DNA of 60,042 nucleotides. Source: a virus. Where the stretch lies: positions 1-60,042 of the IMG/VR virus record IMGVR_UViG_3300036715_002143; one strand, written 5' to 3'. The position numbers and the translations under genes are program-made. Numbering within the stretch: position 1 is the first letter of the stretch; each line of letters starts with the position of its first letter. Below are positions 41,647 through 49,730 of the stretch, piece by piece. Below the pieces are notes generated by a model. The model did no database searches. It saw only the letters and a program-made list of their open reading frames with translations, and was not told the DNA's origin.

Positions 41647-41972
41647 CCGCGCCTGCCCGCTGCGTCGTCTGCCGCCGGCCCTTGCACGATCGCGCGTCGA
41701 TCGCTGAGGGCGCGGGACCCGTCTGCGCGGTGCGGCGCGCGCAGGTTCCGCTCGAGCTCGACGCGGCGGCCGACGCTCCCGCGCCGAGCGAGCCGGCCAC
41801 CGACTACGCGGCGACCGACTTCGACGACTGGCCGTGGGTCCGCGCGTGCCGAGAGGACGCGGCGGCGCGCGGCGTCGCGTGCCGGCCGGGCTGCCCGGGA
41901 GAGACGTACGGCCGGTGCGCGCGGTGCGCCGGCGAGCAGGAGCGCGCAGCGCAGAAGGCGGCGAGAGCATGA
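41643..41972 (+). CDS. Zinc-binding early protein
   Basis: The 109-residue protein has CVVCRRPLHD at the N-terminus with Cys28 nearby, and CRPGCPGETYGRCARC at the C-terminus. This suggests two zinc sites joined by an acidic linker. ATG overlaps the previous stop. Function unknown. Confidence 0.6.
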   Translation: MTAPARCVVCRRPLHDRASIAEGAGPVCAVRRAQVPLELDAAADAPAPSEPATDYAATDFDDWPWVRACREDAAARGVACRPGCPGETYGRCARCAGEQERAAQKAARA

Positions 41973-42406
41973 CCAGCGCGCGAGAAGCGGCGGCCGCGAG
42001 CGAGGCCGCCCGAGATCGATGCCGTCACGGCCTGCTGCTGTCGTCGGCGCACCGGCCGGCCGACGAGTGCCGCGAGTGCGTGACGGCCGACGTGTCCGTC
42101 CTGGCGTACCAGGCAGTGCGCCCGGGCCCGACGCTCGACGAGGTCGGCGCAATGTTCGGCGTCACCCGCGAGCGCGTCCGGCAGATCGAGGCGGTCGCGC
42201 TGCGCAAGCTCGGTCCCCGGCTCGCCGCCGCGCTGGGGATCACCGACGCCGATCGCGGCGAGATCCTGTCAGACGCCGAGCGGCGCGATCGCGTCGTCGC
42301 TCGGATGCGCCGCGACGGGATGACCAAGGACGAGATCACCGACGCGATCGGGAGCGATGAGCGCGCCCGCGCCGTGGGCAACGCCAGGGAGAGGAACGCC
42401 ACATGA
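41969..42406 (+). CDS. Sigma-70 region-4-like DNA-binding protein
   Basis: The 145-residue protein has a textbook sigma region 4.2 helix-turn-helix (residues about 55-78): TLDEVGAMFGVTRERVRQIE followed by AVALRKLG. Region 2 is absent. A small Cys/His cluster precedes it. Such orphan region-4 proteins can redirect host RNA polymerase. It lies near the end of the early operon, just before the late genes, so a late-switch role is reasonable inference. Confidence 0.7.
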   Translation: MTSAREAAAASEAARDRCRHGLLLSSAHRPADECRECVTADVSVLAYQAVRPGPTLDEVGAMFGVTRERVRQIEAVALRKLGPRLAAALGITDADRGEILSDAERRDRVVARMRRDGMTKDEITDAIGSDERARAVGNARERNAT

Positions 42407-43347
42407 GCCGCCGCGCCACGCTAGAGATCGTTGAAGCCCACGACGTGCCCGCCTCGCCGCTCGCCGAGTGGATGGCCGACGAGGACGCGCGCCTTGATGC
42501 CCGCGCGGACGAGCAGAGCGAAGCGCGCGCGCTCTTCGAGCAGGTCGGCGCCGCCGCCGAGGACGTCGACGCCTTCCTCGTCGAGGGCGTGCTCAAGCCG
42601 CTCGCGGCGTTCGGGAAGGGCCTGCTCAAGCCGAAGCCGAAGCGAGACCCCGACGTCAGGTGGCCGAACGAGGTCGCGGCGCTGCGTGCCTGGTGGCAAG
42701 TCCGCGACACGTCCAGGCGTTCGCCGACCGCGAGGCTCGCCGTGCATTGCGAGACGGGCGGCACGTTCACCGCGGCGTCCCGCCCCGCCGAGCCGCGCAT
42801 GGACGACGGCGTGATCCATGTCGCCCGCGCGCTCGCGAAGGTGAGCGCCGAAGCCCTCGCGTGGACCGTCTCGGCCTGCATCGAGCTGCGGCCCCCCCGC
42901 GCGCGCACTGAGGGCGGCGAGCTGCGCAACAGCCGTGGCAACGGCTTCGGCGGCGAGAGCGTGGGCAGCGCGCAGTCCATCGCCGCGACGGCGCGCGAGA
43001 CGGGCGACAACACGGAGACGTGGCAGCGGCTCGTCGCCGAAGCGCACGGCCTCGAGCAGGACGAGGCGACGCTCGAGCGCATCGACGCCGCCGTGAAGGG
43101 GGCGAAGCGCGCGCTCCGGGCGGCGCTCCGGGCGGTGGAGCTCGACACGCGGCCCCGCTGGCTCATCCCGCCGGCGACCAGGCGCGAGCTCGAGCGGGAC
43201 GTAGCGCCCGAGGTCGTCGCGACATGCACCGGCGCCGTCATCGTCGATGGCCTTCGCGGCGAGTGCGGGGAAGGCCAGGCGCTCGCGGCCGACGTCGCGG
43301 CGTCACCGCGGTGCGAGCGGTGCGGGAAGCCGTGGGGGGCGAGATGA
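42403..43347 (+). CDS. Large early protein with C-terminal zinc pair, unknown function
   Basis: The 314-residue protein has an acidic helical N-terminus and a central domain (DTSRRSPTARLAVHCETGG, VIHVARALAKVSAEALAW). The C-terminus ends in CERCGKPW, half of a zinc ribbon. ATGs overlap neighbours on both sides. The family is not recognised. Confidence 0.6.
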   Translation: MSRRATLEIVEAHDVPASPLAEWMADEDARLDARADEQSEARALFEQVGAAAEDVDAFLVEGVLKPLAAFGKGLLKPKPKRDPDVRWPNEVAALRAWWQVRDTSRRSPTARLAVHCETGGTFTAASRPAEPRMDDGVIHVARALAKVSAEALAWTVSACIELRPPRARTEGGELRNSRGNGFGGESVGSAQSIAATARETGDNTETWQRLVAEAHGLEQDEATLERIDAAVKGAKRALRAALRAVELDTRPRWLIPPATRRELERDVAPEVVATCTGAVIVDGLRGECGEGQALAADVAASPRCERCGKPWGAR

Positions 43348-43640
43348 AGATGCAGATGCGGAAGTCGAACCGCGCGGCTGTTCGACTGCTTTGCGAACTG
43401 TTCGAGCACGTGAAGGGCGATGTCGAAGAGGGCTGCCGAATTGTCGAGATCCACCTGTCTGCGAAGATGCTCCGAGCGAGCTTTGGCGCCCGTGCGCCGG
43501 AAACGATCGCCGGGATACCGATTCGACCAACGAGAGGCATGAGCGACGACACGGCGCTCATTGTCAGCCAACCAACGAGCAGCGGCATGTGGCGAGATCG
43601 CACAACGATCACTGCGCCGAAGGAGGATCTTGAGCAATGA
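43344..43640 (+). CDS. Small early protein, unknown function
   Basis: The 98-residue protein has a basic N-terminal helix (KMQMRKSNRAAVRLLCELF) and a strand-rich second half. Its codon usage is visibly less GC3-biased than the neighbours (more A/T at third positions), which may mark recent acquisition. Overlaps both neighbours by 4 bases. Confidence 0.55.
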   Translation: MKMQMRKSNRAAVRLLCELFEHVKGDVEEGCRIVEIHLSAKMLRASFGARAPETIAGIPIRPTRGMSDDTALIVSQPTSSGMWRDRTTITAPKEDLEQ

Positions 43641-43900
43641 GCGATACCAGAGAGATCCCCGACTGCGATGCGGACCTGCGCGAGTTCGGCAGGCCGGTGT
43701 CAGAGACGTACAAGTCGAGACTGCGCGAGCGCGCAGATCGGGTTTTCGAGGTCGGAATTGAACTCGCGATCGACCGCCGGGCAAGGCGCGAAGCGGCGCA
43801 CGCCGCGATGGTGGATCGGTTCGTGACGCAGGTCTGCGTCAGAGGGCGCGAGCAGCTCCGCGCCAACGCCGCCGCGAAGGCGGGGGAGAAGAAGCGGTGA
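43637..43900 (+). CDS. Small helical early protein
   Basis: The 87-residue protein is helical and strongly basic (RLRERADRVFEVGIELAIDR, ending AAAKAGEKKR). Possibly nucleic-acid binding. ATGA and GTGA overlaps on both sides. Not recognised. Confidence 0.55.
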   Translation: MSDTREIPDCDADLREFGRPVSETYKSRLRERADRVFEVGIELAIDRRARREAAHAAMVDRFVTQVCVRGREQLRANAAAKAGEKKR

Positions 43901-44034
43901 GGCGCTCTCTCCTGATGCGGCTCGTGCTGGCGCACCACGCCGACGAGTTCACCGCGATGTTCGGGTGGCGCAGGCGCACGATGGAGCGGTGGGACGCGTG
44001 GGCAGAGACGTTCGGGAGAAGGGTCGGGCTGTGA
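43897..44034 (+). CDS. Very small basic early protein
   Basis: The 45-residue protein (LLMRLVLAHHADEFTAMFGW near its start) is helical, basic and Trp-rich. GTG overlaps the previous stop and its stop overlaps the next GTG, so it is placed with some confidence despite its size. Function unknown. Confidence 0.5.
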   Translation: MRRSLLMRLVLAHHADEFTAMFGWRRRTMERWDAWAETFGRRVGL

Positions 44035-44195
44035 GCCGACGCCAGATGCCCTACGACCCGCCTGCCGGGCACGTCTACGACCTCTCGGCGCGCATCGAAC
44101 CGCCGAGCGACCGGCGCGCGCGACGCGGCGGCAGGCACTACACGGCGCGTGAGCTGCGGCTGCGGGCCGAGCGTGCTACGTGGAAGAGACACTAG
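44031..44195 (+). CDS. Last gene of the right early operon, small basic protein
   Basis: The 54-residue protein is very Arg-rich (PPSDRRARRGGRHYTARELR) and probably binds nucleic acid. GTG overlaps the previous stop. It is followed by 140 bases that contain a strong terminator. Confidence 0.5.
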   Translation: MSRRQMPYDPPAGHVYDLSARIEPPSDRRARRGGRHYTARELRLRAERATWKRH

Positions 44196-44303
44196 CCTCG
44201 ACGGAGGCGGCGCGCCCTGGTTGCCGCGGGTCACCGCGAACGATTGGGGGTCTCGGTGGTGGCCCGAGCGTGTCGCCCTACAACGCGAGGCAGCCACCGT
44301 GAG

Positions 44304-44336
44304 CGGCTCGGACTTCGGTCCGGGCCGTTCGTCTTT
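44304..44336 (+). terminator. Strong intrinsic terminator of the right early operon
   Basis: CGGCTCGGAC (44304-44313) pairs with GTCCGGGCCG (44318-44327) through ten positions (one G-T wobble) around a TTCG tetraloop. TTCGTCTTT follows. This is a highly stable hairpin with a T-rich tail. It lies after the last early gene and overlaps the 3' end of the opposing HTH gene. Confidence 0.8.
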
Positions 44337-44595
44337 AACCGGCCGGATGTAGCGGCAATTCGAGCTGCGCGCGACGCATGACCAGCGTCGGCCGGGGCCG
44401 CTGCGCCCACGCGAGCAGCTCGTGCTCGTACGCGACGATCATCCTGCGGCCCCACAGAAATACCGGCAGGCCTGCGGCGTCCGCCCACCGGCGCGCCGTC
44501 GTCTGGTCCACGCCGAGCACGGCGGCGACGCCTTTCCAGCCGAAAACGTTGGGGCGCGTGGTGCGCGTCACGGTCGTAGTCGTCGGCTCGGCCAT
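44335..44595 (-). CDS. Excisionase/MerR-like HTH protein at the early/late boundary
   Basis: The 86-residue protein has a winged HTH of the AlpA/excisionase type (VFGWKGVAAVLGVDQTTARRW then GLPVFLWGRRMIVAYEHEL). ATG at 44595 has a GGGAGGTGG ribosome site. It is the only reverse-strand gene for many kilobases and is divergent from the packaging genes. It may repress or activate late transcription, or act as an excisionase, although no integrase is seen. Confidence 0.7.
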   Translation of the reverse strand: MAEPTTTTVTRTTRPNVFGWKGVAAVLGVDQTTARRWADAAGLPVFLWGRRMIVAYEHELLAWAQRPRPTLVMRRAQLELPLHPAG

Positions 44596-44688
44596 CGTGT
44601 GCCACCTCCCGCACAGAAGAGATAACACGTTCCTGACTGTTCGCGCGCGTGACGGCACAGAACCGCACGCCCATGGCCCACTACGCCC
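44596..44688. promoter_or_regulatory. Divergent region between the HTH gene and late genes
   Basis: These 93 bases separate the reverse HTH gene from the first late gene. They are A/T-richer than their surroundings and hold AGATAACACG and TGACTGTTCGCGCGCGTGACGG segments. A TTATCT box for the HTH gene can be seen on the minus strand without a good -35. Late and HTH promoters are both expected here. Confidence 0.4.
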
Positions 44689-44946
44689 GTGGCGAGACCT
44701 GCTCCCAGATGCGAGTTTCTCGTCATGCTCGGACACGGGTGGGGCGAAGGCGACTCGATGCAGATGCCGGCGCTGGTCGCCTCCTACGGCTTCCAGGACG
44801 ACGAGCCTGCGGTGGTCCTGTTCCTCGCCGGCGGCGGGCCCCGCGCCAAGCTCGTGAAGCTCGAGACGCCGGAGCTGAATGCCCGCCTCGCCTTCGCCAT
44901 CGCCGGCGGGATGACGGGGGAGATCGTCGAGCCGGGGCAGGCGTGA
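44689..44946 (+). CDS. Small protein before the tape-measure-like miniprotein, unknown function
   Basis: The 85-residue protein has a GHGWGEGDSMQMPALVASYG region and a strand-rich remainder (PAVVLFLAGGGPRAKLVKLE). GTG at 44689 has no strong ribosome site, and internal starts are possible. It directly precedes and overlaps the tape-measure-like small protein (TGATG). Not recognised. Confidence 0.5.
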   Translation: MARPAPRCEFLVMLGHGWGEGDSMQMPALVASYGFQDDEPAVVLFLAGGGPRAKLVKLETPELNARLAFAIAGGMTGEIVEPGQA

Positions 44947-45092
44947 TGGTCAACCTCGGCAGCATCGGCCCCGCGATCGGCGGCGCCGTGACGCTCCGGG
45001 GCCAGCTCGAGATCGCCGCCGCCGCGCTCCAGAAGTTCGCCGGCTTCGTGATCTGCGAAGTGGTCAGGCCGGCTCAGATTCCGCCGAAATAA
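44946..45092 (+). CDS. Miniprotein resembling the hydrophobic segment of the phage tape measure
   Basis: The 48-residue protein aligns without gaps to residues 153-199 of this phage's own tape measure. About 26 of 47 positions are identical by hand alignment, including AIGGA, GFVI and RPA. That part of a tape measure is its hydrophobic, probably membrane-inserting segment. Here it stands alone with its own start (TGATG overlap) and stop. It may be a decoy for superinfection exclusion, a regulator of tape-measure assembly, or a leftover of recombination. Confidence 0.6.
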   Translation: MVNLGSIGPAIGGAVTLRGQLEIAAAALQKFAGFVICEVVRPAQIPPK

Positions 45093-45173
45093 CCATCCCG
45101 GGCCGGGTCGTGATTGACAGAGGCCAACGCGACGCGCCGTGGAACTCACGCGCGCGCGTGCGCGCGAGGCCCC
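45093..45173. other. Intergenic region before the terminase genes
   Basis: These 81 bases contain a CCCGGGCCGGG stretch, a TTGACA box (45114-45119) without a clear -10, and an alternating CG/CA tract (about 45150-45166). A packaging start or late promoter may lie here or in the small-terminase gene, but nothing is conclusive. Confidence 0.35.
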
Positions 45174-45614
45174 GTGGCGAAAAAGCACCCCTCCTTCACG
45201 ACCGTCGAGGAGCGGGTCACCTACATCGCCGACCGCCTGATGCGTCGCGGCCGATGGGTGAAGCACAAGACGCAGATGGAGCTCGCGGCCGCATGGGTCC
45301 TCGACCCTGCAACGATCCGCGGCTACTCCGCCGAGGCGTCGCGCTCGCTGCGCCTCGACCCCGACGAGCGTGACGCTCTGCGCGCGGAGCTCGCTGCGCA
45401 CGCCGCAAGGCTGCGCCGCATGGCGACGCGCGAGCGATCGAAGGTGACGGGCCTGCGGAACATCGAGGCGGCGCTCAAGGCGATCGAGCTGCACGCGCGA
45501 CTCGTCGGGCTCGACGCCGCGCAGGCGCAGAGCGCGCAGGCCGCGCCGAAGATCGAGATCGTGGCGCCGTCGGAAGCCGACGTGCCGCCGAAGCCGGACC
45601 CCGATGCAAATTGA
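45174..45614 (+). CDS. Terminase small subunit
   Basis: The 146-residue protein has an N-terminal HTH-like region (VTYIADRLMRRGRWVKHKTQ, LAAAWVLDPATIRGYSAEA). A long central helix for oligomerisation follows, then a Pro/Glu-rich tail that would contact the large subunit. It overlaps the large-subunit gene by 11 bases. GTG at 45174 is preferred; a TTG further upstream is weaker. Confidence 0.7.
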   Translation: MAKKHPSFTTVEERVTYIADRLMRRGRWVKHKTQMELAAAWVLDPATIRGYSAEASRSLRLDPDERDALRAELAAHAARLRRMATRERSKVTGLRNIEAALKAIELHARLVGLDAAQAQSAQAAPKIEIVAPSEADVPPKPDPDAN

Positions 45615-46947
45615 CCTGACCGCTCGCCCGCAGTGGGACGCCTATCGGGCGCTCGTGCCGGGGGCGACGGTGTGCACGCCGTGGGGGCGCGGCGGAGGGA
45701 AGTCGACCTTCCTGCGGCTCGCGGCCTACCTGCTGGTCGCGAGGTGGGACAGCCGCCTGCGGCCCGGCGCGAAGACGCCTGGCGTGCGGATCGTCGTGCT
45801 GATGCCGACGCTGGTGCAGGCGCGAAAGGTCCACCTCACGCACCTGCTGAACGAGATCGAGGGATCGGGCGAGTGGGCGTGGCTCGGCGCGGTGGTGAAC
45901 CGAAGCGAGCTGCGCGTCTCGTTCCCCGGCGGGTCGTGGATTCAGTTCGTCAGCGCCGAGGCCGCGCAGGGGTCGCGCGGCATTCGCTGCGACGCCGTGT
46001 TCGTCGACGAGGCGGACGACATCGACACCGAGATCGTTGACGCGGTCTCGATCCCTTGGTTCAGCGAGCCGCATTCGCTCTCGATGACGCTCGTGTCTGG
46101 CACGTTCAAGCGTGGCCGGTACGGGCTCCTCTATCGCACGCACGCGCGCGGCACGGGCAAGCTGCTCGACGCCGAGGGGCAGCGCTTCGCCGACCACGCA
46201 TCGTTCCTGGCCACCTGCTACGACTTCCCGAAGTTCGTCAGCGCGCGCGCGATCGAGAAGGCGCGCCGCGAGACGCAGCCGACGATCTTCGCGCGTGAGT
46301 GGCTCTCAGACGCCGACGCCGCAGAAGGTCTCGTGTACTCGACGTTCGACGAGAAGTTCCACGTCGCGGAGCCAGCGATCGGCGCCGTCTTCTCCGAGGT
46401 CCTGATCGGCGGCGACCACGGCTGGGAGGACCCCGGCTGCTTCTACGCGATCGGCATCATCGGCAGCGGCGCGGACGCGGTCGCGCACGTCGTGTACGAG
46501 GTCTATGCCTCGCATCGCGACGAGGACTGGTGGGTCGCCGAGGCGCAGAAGCTCGTCGCCTGGTACCCGAACGCGAAGTGGTACCTCGACCCGTCGAGGC
46601 CCGACCGCATCGCGGCGCTGAAATCGAAGGCCGGCATTCGCCTCGGCGACGTCGACAACAGCATCGAGGCCGGCGTCGACTGCGTCGCCAACCTGCTGTC
46701 GATTCGCGAGCGCGAGGGCGGACGGCAAGCGGCCCGGCTCTACGTGTCGCCGCAGTGCCCGAACCTGATTCGCGAGTTCGGCCTCTACCGCCGCAAGCGC
46801 GACCCGAAGAACAAGGAACGCGTCCTCGACGACATCGAGGACAAGAACAACCACGCGATGGACGCCCTCCGCTACCCGCTGCTCGCTCGCTTCCGAGCTC
46901 GAGCCGCTGGCGGGCGCAACGACCGCGGCGCGGAGCAGAGGCAATGA
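45604..46947 (+). CDS. Terminase large subunit
   Basis: The 447-residue protein has the packaging ATPase motifs: Walker A GRGGGKST (residues 28-35) and Walker B VFVDEADD (132-139). LVSGTFKRGR follows as the coupling motif. The RNase-H-like nuclease carries GGDHGWEDPGC, WYLDPSRPDR and NNHAMDALRYP, which supply the acidic metal ligands. It packages DNA into the prohead and cuts it. It overlaps the portal ATG (ATGA). Confidence 0.92.
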   Translation: MQIDLTARPQWDAYRALVPGATVCTPWGRGGGKSTFLRLAAYLLVARWDSRLRPGAKTPGVRIVVLMPTLVQARKVHLTHLLNEIEGSGEWAWLGAVVNRSELRVSFPGGSWIQFVSAEAAQGSRGIRCDAVFVDEADDIDTEIVDAVSIPWFSEPHSLSMTLVSGTFKRGRYGLLYRTHARGTGKLLDAEGQRFADHASFLATCYDFPKFVSARAIEKARRETQPTIFAREWLSDADAAEGLVYSTFDEKFHVAEPAIGAVFSEVLIGGDHGWEDPGCFYAIGIIGSGADAVAHVVYEVYASHRDEDWWVAEAQKLVAWYPNAKWYLDPSRPDRIAALKSKAGIRLGDVDNSIEAGVDCVANLLSIREREGGRQAARLYVSPQCPNLIREFGLYRRKRDPKNKERVLDDIEDKNNHAMDALRYPLLARFRARAAGGRNDRGAEQRQ

Positions 46948-48710
46948 GCACCGCGATCGCGCCCGAGTTCAACGCGCGCACGTCGCGCTACCAGCGCCTC
47001 GCGCGCCTGCTCGCGTACACCGACAGCACGCAGTACGCCGGCCGCCCCGACTGGTGGACCGGCGGCAGCAAGCGCGTGCCGCTCCGCGAGCGCGCGCCCT
47101 GCATCATCTACCCGCTGCCGAAGAACGCGGCGCTCGAGGCGGTCCGCTTCACCTTCGGCGAGGGGCGGTTCCCGAAGATCGTCGTGCGAGCCGAGGAGGC
47201 CGACACGGCAGTCGGCGGCTTCGGGCTATCGAAGGACGACGCCGAGGCCTTGCAGCGCGGGGTCGCCGACATCATCGAGCAGGCGCAGCTCAAGGTGGGC
47301 CTGCGCACGCTGCTGCTTGGCGGCCTCACCGCGTGCACCGCGGTCGCCATTCTGTCGGTGCGCGACGGCCGTCTCTGCGCCGACTACGCCCGCGCACTCG
47401 ACTGCATCCCGACGTTCAAGCGCCCTGGCGATCCGACGTCGCCCGTCGTCGCGCTGACGTGGACGTACCAGTACGCGTCGGAAAGGCCCGACGAGCGCAC
47501 AGGCGAACCGACGAGCGTGCAGTGCTACTTCCGGCGGGACATCACGGCGACCGAGGTCGTCGACTACGAGCCCGCCGAGGTCGTGCAGGGCCAGCGGCCG
47601 ACGTGGCGCGAGTCGCTGCGTGAGGCGCACGGCTTCTCGTTCTGCCCCGTCGTCTGGATTCGCAACCTCCCGAACGAGCATCGCGGGGACATCGACGGCA
47701 CCTCGTTGCTCGACGGTCTCTTCGAGGAGTTCGACTCGCTGAACCTCGCGCTGTCGCAGCGGCACCGCGGGATCATGTTCTTCGGCGTCCCCCAGCCCTG
47801 GGAGACCGGCGTCGACGAAGACGACGGCCCCGCCGCGACCGGCCGAACGGCGAGCACGCCTGGCTGGTCGGCTGCTCCTGCCGGGGCCAACGCGCCACCG
47901 GGCGCCGTCGGAGCTGGCGGCGTCTGCGCTGTCCCTTCGGGTGGCGATGCGGCGCGCAAGGTCGGGCCCGACGCGATCTGGTCCTACCAGGGCGAGAACG
48001 TGAAGGTCGGGCTCGTCGAGACGACCGGGGCGGCGTTCAAAGTCGCCACCGACCACGTCGACGACATCAGCGCGCGCCTGAAGCAGTCGATGGGCGTCGT
48101 GCTCGCCAACGCCGTCGACACGCTCGGCAAGGGCGACATGAGCGCGAAGTTCCTCGCCCTCGTCTACGCCCCGCTGCTCGCCCTGGTCGACGACCTGCGC
48201 GAATGCTGGTGGGGCGCGGGCCTGCAGCCGATCGTCCAGATGTTCCTGCGCATCATCGCGGAGCTCGATGGCAAGGGGCTCCTGCTCCGCAACGCCAACG
48301 GGATCGCCGCGCTGCTCAAGGGGCGCACGATGGTCACCGAGGCGGGCCCGATGTGGCTCCCGCCACCGATGTCGCCCGTGTGGGGCCCCTACTTCTCGGC
48401 GTCCGACGACGAGGTCGGCAAGGCGGTCGACGCGACGGAGAAGGCCATCACGGCCAAGCTCATCCCGCGGCGCGCGGGTGTGACGTACCTGGCGAACCAC
48501 TTCGGCATCGAGGACGTCGACGAGGCGCTCGAGGAGATCGACGAGGAGGCGCAGGCCGCGGACGCCGCGCACTCCGAGGGCTTCCACGCCGCGATGACCA
48601 GGCTCGCGGCGAAGACGGACGACGGCGACGGGGCCGACACCGAAGACGCTGCCGAGGGCAACGACACCGAAGACGAGCCCGCTCCCGCGAGCGAGCGCGC
48701 CGAGGCCTGA
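46944..48710 (+). CDS. Portal protein
   Basis: The 588-residue protein follows the terminase with a 4-base overlap. It shows the portal layout: an N-terminal wing, a segment HRGDIDGTSLLDGLFEEFDSL (split) before the stem helix, and a C-terminal crown with acidic, disordered tail. A Gly/Ala/Pro-rich insert (residues about 300-335) lies in the middle. The dodecamer forms the DNA entry channel. Confidence 0.85.
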   Translation: MSTAIAPEFNARTSRYQRLARLLAYTDSTQYAGRPDWWTGGSKRVPLRERAPCIIYPLPKNAALEAVRFTFGEGRFPKIVVRAEEADTAVGGFGLSKDDAEALQRGVADIIEQAQLKVGLRTLLLGGLTACTAVAILSVRDGRLCADYARALDCIPTFKRPGDPTSPVVALTWTYQYASERPDERTGEPTSVQCYFRRDITATEVVDYEPAEVVQGQRPTWRESLREAHGFSFCPVVWIRNLPNEHRGDIDGTSLLDGLFEEFDSLNLALSQRHRGIMFFGVPQPWETGVDEDDGPAATGRTASTPGWSAAPAGANAPPGAVGAGGVCAVPSGGDAARKVGPDAIWSYQGENVKVGLVETTGAAFKVATDHVDDISARLKQSMGVVLANAVDTLGKGDMSAKFLALVYAPLLALVDDLRECWWGAGLQPIVQMFLRIIAELDGKGLLLRNANGIAALLKGRTMVTEAGPMWLPPPMSPVWGPYFSASDDEVGKAVDATEKAITAKLIPRRAGVTYLANHFGIEDVDEALEEIDEEAQAADAAHSEGFHAAMTRLAAKTDDGDGADTEDAAEGNDTEDEPAPASERAEA

Positions 48711-48713
48711 CCC

Positions 48714-49640
48714 GTGTCCGCCGCACAGCAGCAGCGGACGCGCACCGCCCTGCTGACGACCGAGGCCGCGCTCCTCGAGCGGATGCGGCGCGCGGTCGAC
48801 ACGATCGTGAAGGCGCACTTCTCGACCGACGCACGCAAGGAAGCGGTCTTCGCGGGCATCAACGCCACCGCCGACGCGCTGCAGCAGCACCTCCCGGCCG
48901 TCATCGCGGCAGGCCGAGCCGACGCTCGCAACGCGGCGCTCAAGACGCTGCACGCCGACGCCGACGCGCTCCGCAGGGAGCTCCGACGCGCCGGCGAGGC
49001 CGACACGCTCCCCGAGCTGCCGATGCCGAGCGACTCGGTGCAGGCAGATCGGGCGCAGGCCAGATCGAGCGCGATGGCGTTCGCTGGCGCGTGGCAGACC
49101 GCCGCGCTCGCGCAGGTCGCCGCAGCCGCGGTGGCCGACAGGACGATCGCTCCGAAGGCCATCGCGCGCGCGGCCACCAAGTCCACGGTGCACCACGTCG
49201 ACCGCATCGCGGCGACCGAGAACTCGACGGCGTTCAACGACGAGCGCGCGGCCGGCGCGGCGACAATGACGGCACCTGGCCAGCCCGGCGTCGCACCTGT
49301 CACGCCGCACGCGGACCGGCCCCCGGGCGCTCGCGGCGTCATCGAGCCGCAGCCCACGCCAGCGGCAGCCGCGAAGGTCGCCGAAGCCACCGCAGCGGCG
49401 CCGCCCGCACATCCGCCGAAGCGCCCGATCGACGAGCCGCAGAACCCTGCCGGCAAGGTCATCACGATCCGCGTGTGGGATTCCACGCTCGACGCTCGCA
49501 CGTGTCCCGTGTGCGCCGCGGCTGACGGCGTCTGGACCGAACTCGGGATGCCGTTCCTCCTCCGCGGCCGCGCCGTCGAGCCGGGCAAAGTCCATCCGAA
49601 CTGCCGTTGCGTGGCGCATCTCGCGACGCGCCGAGCCTAA
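48714..49640 (+). CDS. Mu F-like head morphogenesis protein
   Basis: The 308-residue protein has a helical N-terminal half and an Ala/Pro linker. The signature C-terminus of the Mu F/SPP1 gp7 family reads WDSTLDARTCPVCAAADG followed by PGKVHPNCRC. The family acts in head assembly or early DNA ejection. GTG start 3 bases after the portal stop. Confidence 0.85.
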   Translation: MSAAQQQRTRTALLTTEAALLERMRRAVDTIVKAHFSTDARKEAVFAGINATADALQQHLPAVIAAGRADARNAALKTLHADADALRRELRRAGEADTLPELPMPSDSVQADRAQARSSAMAFAGAWQTAALAQVAAAAVADRTIAPKAIARAATKSTVHHVDRIAATENSTAFNDERAAGAATMTAPGQPGVAPVTPHADRPPGARGVIEPQPTPAAAAKVAEATAAAPPAHPPKRPIDEPQNPAGKVITIRVWDSTLDARTCPVCAAADGVWTELGMPFLLRGRAVEPGKVHPNCRCVAHLATRRA

Positions 49641-49730
49641 CCGCCACTCCCGCGAGTCGGCATATCCGCCGCGCGTGACCGAGTGCGGCAACACCCGGCC
49701 ACGGCCGGACCACCCGAAAGGCACTGAGTC

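Noticed and set aside
45150-45166. Alternating CG/CA tract before the terminase
   Set aside because: Could form unusual DNA, but tracts of this kind are expected at this GC content and I see no conserved context.
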